A stretch of DNA of 11,612 nt from an uncultured Lachnospiraceae bacterium (GTDB lineage Bacteria > Bacillota > Clostridia > Lachnospirales > Lachnospiraceae), in assembly GCA_910589195.1 (NCBI GenBank), contig CAJUTC010000068.1, forward strand, positions 1 through 11,612, in the 5' to 3' direction. This document shows positions 6,881 through 11,612 of the stretch, piece after piece. A program made the translations under genes and the position numbers. Every line of letters begins with the position of its first letter. Position 1 is the stretch's first letter. The notes beneath the pieces were generated by a model. The model saw nothing but the letters and a program-made list of their open reading frames with translations, did not search any database and was not told where the DNA came from.

Positions 6881-6916
6881 AGTTTTCCCCGTTCGGTTGT
6901 TGATATGTTCTATTTT

Positions 6917-6944
6917 ATTATATCTTGTTTTGGGATACAATCAA
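6917..6944 (-). promoter_or_regulatory. Promoter for the NSS transporter
   Basis: On the - strand, TTGATT (6939-6944) and TATAAT (6917-6922) are 16 bases apart, in AT-rich DNA. Transcription would start near 6910 and proceed to the transporter ATG at 6721, giving a leader of about 190 bases. Confidence 0.6.
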
Positions 6945-7036
6945 TGCTATAATGATTTTTATTACAATTTTCTTTTAGATCAATTTACAAGGAACTACAC
7001 ACAGACCACGAAACGGGGGCTGCTGACAACATATAA

Positions 7037-7079
7037 AGGCTGATTATCAAGCACCAGGAAAGTGCGGGATATTCAGCCT
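7037..7079. repeat. Large imperfect hairpin, 43 bases
   Basis: AGGCTGA (7037-7043) pairs with TCAGCCT (7073-7079). Inside it, TATC pairs with GATA across a T/T mismatch, and then GCAC pairs with GTGC across a symmetric AA/GG loop, leaving a 7-base terminal loop. Fifteen base pairs in total. The + strand continues GTTTTGCTG, which is too weak a T tract for a confident terminator call. Confidence 0.75.
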
Positions 7080-7098
7080 GTTTTGCTGTCCGGGGTTT

Positions 7099-7149
7099 CC
7101 AAAGGGGCTTGCCCCTTGGCACACGACTTTGCTTGCAAAGTGTAGTGTG
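7099..7149. repeat. Twin adjacent hairpins sharing a GCTTGC centre (oriT-like)
   Basis: Hairpin one: AAGGGGC (7102-7108) and GCCCCTT (7111-7117) around a TT loop, extended by CC and GG with a bulged A. Hairpin two: ACTTTGC (7126-7132) and GCAAAGT (7135-7141), also around TT, extended outward by CACAC (7120-7124) and GTGTG (7145-7149). Both turn on the same GCTTGC core. Closely spaced hairpins followed by a short unpaired tail (TTATACGC) are the usual look of relaxase-recognised origins of transfer; that reading is inference. Confidence 0.7.
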
Positions 7150-7393
7150 TTATACGCTCTGTCAGCGTTGCTGCGAAAATGGGATTGCCACCGGGAAAGG
7201 CAATAGCATTTGGAGCGGCAGGAAAACAGGGCTGTGATTGCGTGACGTGGAGCCGCAAGCGCAAGACTGGTCTTATCAGCAGACAGGGCGTATATGGAAC
7301 TTCCGTTCCACGCCGGACTATGAGACAAAGTGTCCCAAACGGATAGCCACACTCACAAAAAAGAAGACGGATTTTTCTCTCAAAATTGAAATG

Positions 7394-7424
7394 GGCAGGA
7401 AAGCCATTTTAGGGCTTTCCCGCC
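7394..7424. repeat. Inverted repeat, 11 base pairs
   Basis: GGAAAGCC (7398-7405) and GGCTTTCC (7413-7420) surround a 7-base loop; GGC and GCC extend the stem past one A/C mismatch. No T run follows on either strand, so it is not called a terminator. Confidence 0.65.
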
Positions 7425-7464
7425 TTGACTACCCATCAGCAAAGACAGGCGGGACTGTCAGCGG

Positions 7465-7482
7465 CGGCGCATTTATGCGCCG
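7465..7482. repeat. Perfect 8-bp inverted repeat with TT loop
   Basis: CGGCGCAT and ATGCGCCG flank TT. It lies 59 bases beyond the stop codon of the lipoprotein gene, so it could stall - strand transcription, but no T tract follows on that strand. Confidence 0.65.
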
Positions 7483-7541
7483 TTCATCTTGACCGTTGAC
7501 TGGCTCGCCTGGCTTTGCTATTTCCCCGATAGATTAGGAAA

Positions 7542-7988
7542 TTATTTGAGTGGCTTTTCACGTTCTTGAACATAATCATTTTCAAAGCTAATAGAAATTA
7601 TTGTATTTTTTATTCCTGTCCCTGTAAAACATACAGCATATTCGTCATCCTTTTTTAGATTGTCCAGTGAAATGGAAAAAGTAGTTAATTCAACTGCTCC
7701 GTCCCATGTATTACTCCATAAAATCTCATTTGTTTTATTGTTCTTGATTTCTAAAATTCCTTTTTCTCCATCCATTTCCAATTCACATTTTGCTGTCACA
7801 TTCTCTAAATCATTTGATACACAAAATAGCTTTTCATTGATAAATGGTTCTGTATCATCATAATTTTCATTTAATTGCATTTCGATTTTTACACCATCTG
7901 CGGTATTGGCATTGGCTATGGAACTTTTGCATGATGTTAAGGCCGCCATACTAATAAGTGCAATACATAAAACAAGAATTTTCTTCAT
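7542..7988 (-). CDS. Putative secreted lipoprotein
   Basis: This 148-residue protein has a classic lipoprotein signal: a positive start (MKK), a hydrophobic core (ILVLCIALISMAA), and the lipobox LTSC at residues 17-20, so Cys20 should be lipid-modified and the mature protein anchored outside the membrane. The mature part is acidic and polar, with beta-strand-like segments such as GILEIKNNKTNEILWSNTW and NTIISISFEN, which suggests a small beta-sandwich. I do not recognise a family. The start ATG 7986-7988 has GGAGG 5 bases upstream. It lies 33 bases after the XRE regulator stop on the same strand, with no clear promoter between, so the two are probably co-transcribed. It is AT-rich, unlike the regulator, which suggests a different origin. 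Confidence 0.75.
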   Translation of the reverse strand: MKKILVLCIALISMAALTSCKSSIANANTADGVKIEMQLNENYDDTEPFINEKLFCVSNDLENVTAKCELEMDGEKGILEIKNNKTNEILWSNTWDGAVELTTFSISLDNLKKDDEYAVCFTGTGIKNTIISISFENDYVQEREKPLK

Positions 7989-8021
7989 AAATACCTCCGC
8001 ATACTTTGGTTTTCTGCTCTT

Positions 8022-8822
8022 TTATTTTCTCCCCCGCTGTGGGGTTGGATTTTTCAGCAAGTCCGATTTCTCCGCAATCTTTTTCAGCCACTTCTTTTCT
8101 TCTTCTGACAGCTTCTTCAAATTCAATTTGAGCTGTTTGCAGATAAAAGCCATAGATGCTTGCTCCATGTCATCGTCCTCGCTGGCGGCTTCGTCTGCGG
8201 CCTGCAACAATCCTTTCAGCGGGTTATCCTCCGGGACGCTGAAAAAATCGTCCTTGTGGGTTTCCCGCAGGTCAAATGCTATATTGTTTATGTCCTGCTG
8301 TATCACATAGCGGCAAAAGCTGTCATCGTCAATATGGGCGGCGATAAGCTGTCTTAACTGCGGGTCGGTCAAGCCGGAATTATGTTGCTTCATAATGGTT
8401 GCGCTCATAGCGTCCACAATGGCGTTTGCGCCCTGCACCTGCTTCCCGGCAATTCCATTCACATAAATTTCAAGGTCAGCCATCAGCCGGGGAAAATCCG
8501 GGTGCACCGCCAGTTCACACAAGAGGGAATTGTCTACCAACCCACTTTTCAATAGTTCAATCATATCATCACTCAAACACAGGTCTGCAAGATCGGCGTT
8601 TGGGTAATTTTTTGTTTCGGACAGCCCCAGCAGATAGTCGGCAGTCACGCGGTAAAATTTCGCCAGTTTGATAAGAGCATAGTGGCTGATATCCTTGAAG
8701 TCATCCGCTTCATAACTGCCCAGCGCAGACTTGGAGAGGTGCGTTTGCTCCGCAAGCTGTTCCAGTGTCAAGCCACGCTCCACACGCAGGTCTTTTAAGC
8801 GTTCTTGTGTGGATAGTTCCAT
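8022..8822 (-). CDS. XRE-family transcriptional regulator with long C-terminal domain
   Basis: Residues about 6-67 form a Cro/C1-type helix-turn-helix: RLKDLRVERGLTLEQLAEQT, then SKSALGSYE as the recognition helix, then YALIKLAKFYRVTADYLLGL. The remaining 200 residues are helical and charged, with an acidic patch (EASEDDDMEQ) and a lysine-rich end (LNLKKLSEEEKKWLKKIAEK). Regulators of about this length with such a tail are frequent in Firmicute conjugative elements. It probably binds DNA to control element or cargo genes. The start ATG 8820-8822 follows a strong AAGGAGGGA site. A TATAAT at 8881-8886 (- strand) is a possible -10 box but its -35 is poor. The gene is clearly richer in GC than its four AT-rich neighbours. 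Confidence 0.88.
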   Translation of the reverse strand: MELSTQERLKDLRVERGLTLEQLAEQTHLSKSALGSYEADDFKDISHYALIKLAKFYRVTADYLLGLSETKNYPNADLADLCLSDDMIELLKSGLVDNSLLCELAVHPDFPRLMADLEIYVNGIAGKQVQGANAIVDAMSATIMKQHNSGLTDPQLRQLIAAHIDDDSFCRYVIQQDINNIAFDLRETHKDDFFSVPEDNPLKGLLQAADEAASEDDDMEQASMAFICKQLKLNLKKLSEEEKKWLKKIAEKSDLLKNPTPQRGRK

Positions 8823-8881
8823 GCTCTCCCTCCTTGTCCACTCTATAAAATAGGAAGTTGTTACATTGTGGGGTATGTTTA

Positions 8882-9388
8882 TTATACATGTTTTGTTGTT
8901 TTTACTCTTGATTGTGTAATTTCTTCAAATAGTTGTTTTTCGTTTAGGTCTTTAAAAACTCTTTTTGGAATTAACGTATATATTCGTGGTGCTTGAATTA
9001 AGTAATAAAAATCATGGCTTTCCCATAGTGCAGAGTAAATGTCCCACTTCATTTCTGATTCAATGCTTTGTGTTTTAAATTTAATGGTTTCCTTAGAAAA
9101 TACCAGCGTATATTCCTCATGATATTTTGCAGTTTGCTTGAATTTCAGTATAGGCATTAGAATATATAAATAGCTTCCCAATGCAGTTACAACAATTACC
9201 AATCCAAATATTAAAATACTAAATATGCTAAAAGAGGTGAACAGCATATAAACTACCGACAGCAGCAAAAATACAGTGACTAAAGCAATATCATATTTAT
9301 GTATAATTTTACTAGAAATTAAATATTGCCTTTCTGCTCTTATATATTCACTTTGAGTATATTGAAATCTTAATTCTACTGTTTCCAA
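8882..9388 (-). CDS. YcxB-like small membrane protein
   Basis: This 168-residue protein has a short polar N-terminus (RFQYTQSEYIRAERQYLISS), two membrane helices (about 33-52 and 55-79), and a cytoplasmic beta-rich domain with EYTLVFSKETIKFKTQSIESEMKWDIYSALWES and then YYLIQAPRIYTLIPKRVF. That layout and the final IPKRVF segment match YcxB-like proteins, whose function is unknown. It starts with TTG at 9386-9388, supported by a GGAGG exactly 7 bases upstream. The gene is strongly AT-rich. It lies 49 bases downstream of the DUF6194 gene on the same strand and 59 bases upstream of the XRE gene, so it may belong to the same transcript as the DUF6194 gene. Confidence 0.8.
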   Translation of the reverse strand: METVELRFQYTQSEYIRAERQYLISSKIIHKYDIALVTVFLLLSVVYMLFTSFSIFSILIFGLVIVVTALGSYLYILMPILKFKQTAKYHEEYTLVFSKETIKFKTQSIESEMKWDIYSALWESHDFYYLIQAPRIYTLIPKRVFKDLNEKQLFEEITQSRVKTTKHV

Positions 9389-9395
9389 AAGTATA

Positions 9396-9400
9396 CCTCC
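9396..9400 (-). promoter_or_regulatory. Ribosome binding site GGAGG supporting a TTG start
   Basis: GGAGG on the - strand, 7 bases before the TTG at 9386-9388 of the YcxB-like gene. No ATG or GTG in the vicinity has comparable support. Confidence 0.6.
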
Positions 9401-9437
9401 ATTCGTTGTATAAATAATCTTTGTTACAACTTCGGAT

Positions 9438-9887
9438 TTATACTTTTCTTTTCTTAAATTTTTCTACGGCATATTCATAAGCTTCTTGAATAAATGGTTT
9501 TAATTTTTCAAAGGTTTTATCTGACGGATTTAATACAGAAATCCAGCCCATCCAAGCATATACAGGATGTGGAATTATCTTATTTAATTCTGTGAAATCA
9601 TAATTCATACTTACTATTTCTCCCGCACTTGGTCTTTTAGGTACATCACTAAATAATTCTATAAAAGTTTTTTTGCGAATTCCTAAATTAACTCTGTATA
9701 CATTTTCTCTATCCAAATTTGAGCCGTTGTCATTATCTCCATCTTTTTCTTTTATTGTAAGTATATACACGCCTCTTTTTAAAACATGATTGGGATTATA
9801 AAATATTCCCTTTTCTCCCCAGCTATCTACCAAAACTGTATCTTTTAAATTTTTAAGACAATACTTTAATATTTCTTCTGGTTTCAT
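9438..9887 (-). CDS. DUF6194 family protein
   Basis: At 149 residues from ATG 9885-9887 this matches the usual length of DUF6194 proteins. Family-like stretches are DSWGEKGIFYNP near the N-terminus, RGVYILTIKEKDGDND, then SNLDRENVYRVNLGI, FTELNKIIPHPVYAWMGW, and a helical end. It is soluble, with no signal or membrane segment. The biochemical function of the family is not known to me; many relatives sit near regulators or in mobile DNA. I start it at the ATG because AAAGG lies 7 bases upstream; a TTG at 9900-9902 would add five residues. It lies between the AraC-type regulator (59 bases upstream) and the YcxB-like gene, all on the same strand, so the regulator may control it. Confidence 0.82.
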   Translation of the reverse strand: MKPEEILKYCLKNLKDTVLVDSWGEKGIFYNPNHVLKRGVYILTIKEKDGDNDNGSNLDRENVYRVNLGIRKKTFIELFSDVPKRPSAGEIVSMNYDFTELNKIIPHPVYAWMGWISVLNPSDKTFEKLKPFIQEAYEYAVEKFKKRKV

Positions 9888-9946
9888 ATTTTTACCTTTC
9901 AAATTCTAATTCATCATGCTCTATACGAACTGGAATTTATAGCTAT

Positions 9947-10846
9947 TCAAGCCGTTAGTATTACTGGAACAGCTATCCTTGCTCCCGTACTTGTATCTGC
10001 ACCGAAGTTAAAACTTGGGGCTATATCATATGCGAATTTATAACCATATACCGCAGGATTGTATTTTCCTATCGCTGCATATGTGATTTCAATCGCCTTA
10101 CAGAAGTCCTCTTCATTCTCGTATGGTTCACTTTGAAAATAAAGCATGATACATTCTGGAAGTTCCACTGTTTTATATGTTTCTGGAAGTTCTTTATCAT
10201 AATCTAATGGCACTTCAACGCCTGCTGCTATCTTTGAAAAACCATTTTCGACTAATTTGTCTGGTAATTCAATCAAAGCAGCAGGTTCAAATTTTTCTGG
10301 AATACTATTTAGCAGACCTTCCCATTCACAGCCAACTTCTTCGCAATACGAAAAATAATCTTGTGCATGGTGTGACGGGAGATAAATCAACTTCCTTTTT
10401 TCACGTTCTTTAACAGTAATCATACAAAAACTTAAATCATTACCCATAAATAATTCCTCCTTATTTTTAAACAAAGCATAATAGTGACTAATCGGATATT
10501 GTATGAATAATGGAATAGCAATCTTTTTTTCACGATATACAGAGGGATTGATATGAAATTTTTTATAAAAGGAACGCGAAAATCCCTCGTGCGTTTTATA
10601 ATGGCTGTTCAATGCGACTTCCAAAATTGTTTTTTTTGTATTCAATAATTCATTTGCGCTATCCGTTAAACAAACTGCACTAACATATTCTTGTAATGTT
10701 TTGTTCAGATACTTCTTGAAAATTCTGTCAACTTGTCGCCTTGAATACCCAATCTTAGAACAGATATCATTTATATTGAAATTAGCATCTTTATGATGTA
10801 TGCGTATATAGTCCTGTATTTTCTGTACCGTTTCTATTTCTCTCAT
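9947..10846 (-). CDS. AraC-family regulator with GyrI-like effector-binding domain
   Basis: In this 299-residue protein, residues about 5-108 form the two helix-turn-helix units of AraC/XylS proteins: NINDICSKIGYSRRQVDRIFKKY, then ILEVALNSHYKTHEGFSRSFYKKFHINPSVYREKK. This is the N-terminal HTH arrangement of the SoxS/Rob type. From about 140 onward there is a GyrI/Rob-like ligand-binding domain (ITVKEREKRKLIYLP, KIAAGVEVPLDYDKE, YKTVELPECIMLYFQSEPY), the fold that senses small, often toxic or lipophilic, compounds. It probably activates genes in response to a chemical signal. The start ATG 10844-10846 follows AGAGGTGGG at 9 bases. It heads the run of - strand cargo genes. A near-palindrome GACAA-A-TTGTC at 10905-10915 upstream could be an operator. 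Confidence 0.9.
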   Translation of the reverse strand: MREIETVQKIQDYIRIHHKDANFNINDICSKIGYSRRQVDRIFKKYLNKTLQEYVSAVCLTDSANELLNTKKTILEVALNSHYKTHEGFSRSFYKKFHINPSVYREKKIAIPLFIQYPISHYYALFKNKEELFMGNDLSFCMITVKEREKRKLIYLPSHHAQDYFSYCEEVGCEWEGLLNSIPEKFEPAALIELPDKLVENGFSKIAAGVEVPLDYDKELPETYKTVELPECIMLYFQSEPYENEEDFCKAIEITYAAIGKYNPAVYGYKFAYDIAPSFNFGADTSTGARIAVPVILTA

Positions 10847-11217
10847 TCAATCATACCCACCTCTAATATACATAATTAACAACGTGCTTATCTTGATTTA
10901 TTTAGACAAATTGTCATTTGTCGCTTTGCTGTTTCCATTCTACCACAATTCCGAGAGCGTGGAAATAGAAAGTTTTCCGGGCTGATTTCCGACATTATGG
11001 ATATACGGGACGGGCGGTCATTTAGGTGTAGACTTATCTTAGTTCATCGATGAGCCGCACCTTGAAAACAGAATGACCGTTCGAAAGGCGTTTCCCGGCA
11101 GGGGAAGCAACGCAAGGAGCCAGTTTCGGGACAACTTGTCCCGAAGTCCGGGGAGCGTGCCAACGTCGGAAAACCTTTCGGAGAGAACGGCAGCGAAAAA
11201 GCAAATGGAGGAAACGC
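10847..11217. other. Gene-free stretch between AraC regulator and VLP gene
   Basis: This 371-base gap separates two divergent genes. The left part is AT-rich and should hold the AraC promoter, though no good -35/-10 pair stands out; it contains GACAA-A-TTGTC (10905-10915) followed by a further TTTGTC half-site. From about 10975 the base composition becomes GC-richer and resembles mobile-element DNA, with the nested inverted repeats listed separately. No gene is supported. Confidence 0.6.
11082..11180. repeat. Nested inverted repeats upstream of the VLP gene
   Basis: The core is a perfect palindrome: TTCGGGACAA (11125-11134), a single central C, then TTGTCCCGAA (11136-11145). It is bracketed by CGAAAGG (11082-11088) and its complement CCTTTCG (11174-11180). 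The core could be an operator for a dimeric regulator or part of a transfer or replication site; it ends 72 bases before the VLP start codon. A degenerate copy lies in inverted orientation at 7313-7340. Confidence 0.75.
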
Positions 11218-11612
11218 ATGAGAGATAATCCATATAAACGACTGCCACCCATAGAGCGCAGACCGGACGGTTCCCTCTACTGCATGAACCCGGCGCAGAG
11301 GAAACAGGCAAACGCCCTTATCCGGCGGGAGTGCTGTAATTGTGAAAACGGGGCTTGTATCGCCCTTGGCGACTGGGACAGCCACACCTGCCCGCAGATG
11401 ATTTCTTTCTCGGTCTGCTGCAAGTGGTTCCGTTGGGCGGTCTTACCACTTATGGGGACGCTGGAAGCGGCGATTTACCGGAATAAGGATCTGAAACGCT
11501 GTGAGGTCTGCGGCGGTGTGTTCGTCCCAAAATCCAACCGAGGGAAATACTGCCCGGACTGTGCCGCCAGAGTTCACAGGCGGCAGAAAACAGAAAGTGA
11601 ACGGAAAAGGAG
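11218..11612 (+). CDS. Cysteine-rich VLP-domain protein, 3' end outside window
   Basis: The frame opens at ATG 11218 with GGAGG 6 bases upstream and stays open to the last base, giving 131 residues and no stop. The start MRDNPYKRLPPIERRPDGSL and twelve cysteines are characteristic of the cysteine-rich VLP proteins found in Firmicute integrative conjugative elements. Cysteines lie at 22, 39, 40, 42, 47, 58, 67 and 68, then as two CxxC pairs at 95/98 and 112/115. The WAVLPLMG segment (73-80) gives the VLP name. The later part, CEVCGGVFVPKSNRGKYCPDC, looks like a zinc ribbon, and the end is strongly basic, so nucleic-acid binding is plausible. The family's function is not established. In related elements it neighbours mobilisation genes, which would lie to the right. 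Frames on the opposite strand here are shadows. Confidence 0.85.
   Translation, partial: MRDNPYKRLPPIERRPDGSLYCMNPAQRKQANALIRRECCNCENGACIALGDWDSHTCPQMISFSVCCKWFRWAVLPLMGTLEAAIYRNKDLKRCEVCGGVFVPKSNRGKYCPDCAARVHRRQKTESERKR

Larger units (their letters stand above)
6990..7541. other. Gene-free, hairpin-rich left flank of the island
   Basis: About 550 bases with no convincing gene. Short open frames on both strands lack ribosome binding sites and family features. The stretch holds at least five inverted repeats (7037-7079, the pair at 7099-7149, 7394-7424, 7465-7482) and a copy of a motif shared with the right flank (7313-7340). This density of structure suggests an origin of transfer, a replication or regulatory region, or the decayed remains of one. 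Confidence 0.6.
6990..11612. mobile_element. Partial ICE-like accessory island
   Basis: Several signs mark this half of the window as accessory. They are a cysteine-rich VLP-domain gene of the kind carried by Firmicute conjugative elements at the right edge, an XRE regulator of the type common in such elements, hairpin-rich non-coding DNA at the left flank, and an abrupt change from chromosomal genes to a mosaic of AT-rich and GC-richer genes. The left border is approximate, somewhere between the transporter promoter (6944) and the first large hairpin (7037), and the right end lies outside the window. No integrase, relaxase or attachment-site duplication is visible, so whether this is an intact element edge or a remnant cannot be settled here. 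Confidence 0.5.

Noticed and set aside
7465..7482. Rho-independent terminator for the lipoprotein transcript
   Set aside because: The stem is strong, but the - strand continues with CCGCTGAC, with no T tract.
7238..7492. 84-residue + strand frame in the left flank
   Set aside because: It covers three inverted repeats, has no ribosome binding site and no recognisable family; other short frames at 7047-7352 fail in the same way.
7436..7562. Fragment reading YAPFILTVDWLAWLCYFPDR on the + strand, ending at 7568
   Set aside because: It looks somewhat protein-like and could be the tail of a lost element gene, but it has no start, overlaps the end of the lipoprotein gene, and I cannot place its family.
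11034..11385. Three overlapping - strand frames of 72-113 residues
   Set aside because: They are antisense to the cysteine-rich VLP gene, whose start, ribosome binding site and cysteine pattern are clear.

Overview
The window looks like chromosomal DNA of a gut Clostridia member, most likely a Lachnospiraceae-type Firmicute. The grounds are moderate to low GC, strong AGGAGG-type ribosome binding sites, TTG and GTG starts, the protein families present, and the style of the mobile element. This placement is inference from sequence style; no marker gene is present.

Region 1 (1-3449, + strand) is the tail of a cell-surface polysaccharide cluster. It runs: the C-terminal part of a family 2 glycosyltransferase, a small unrecognised protein that may have lost its 5' end, a two-domain protein with a family 9/heptosyltransferase-like C-terminus, a short HAD phosphatase overlapping it by 16 bases, and a ribulose-phosphate 3-epimerase-like barrel with altered active-site loops. 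The last three are tightly packed and probably form one operon. An IspD/TarI-type cytidylyltransferase (4475-5191, +) fits the same theme. Together, a sugar-phosphate epimerase, a HAD phosphatase, a CTP-dependent nucleotidyltransferase and glycosyltransferases suggest synthesis and transfer of a CDP-activated polyol or pentose; this is inference.

Region 2 (3450-6960) begins with a two-copy 20-bp-period repeat and a YbaK/EbsC Cys-tRNA(Pro) deacylase on the - strand. A 452-bp gene-free stretch follows, holding two 79-bp tandem repeats. Each repeat carries a perfect 11-bp palindrome that itself contains TATAAT. A near-consensus sigma-A promoter (TTGATA, 17 nt, TATAAT) reads through these repeats into the cytidylyltransferase gene. 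A sodium-dependent NSS/SNF transporter follows on the - strand, with a promoter about 190 bases upstream and a possible 45-codon leader ORF between them.

Region 3 (about 6990-11612) is an integrative conjugative element (ICE)-like accessory island. Its left flank (6990-7541) has no convincing gene but is dense in hairpins, including an oriT-like pair. The middle holds five - strand genes, read in the order AraC/GyrI-like regulator, DUF6194 protein, YcxB-like membrane protein, XRE regulator, lipoprotein. Four of these are AT-rich while the XRE gene is GC-richer, so the set looks mosaic. The right flank holds a cysteine-rich VLP-domain gene, typical of Firmicute conjugative elements, that runs off the window. 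A degenerate motif occurs in inverted orientation on both flanks (7313-7340 and 11123-11151), which hints that both come from related element scaffold. No integrase, relaxase gene, tRNA, rRNA or CRISPR array is visible.
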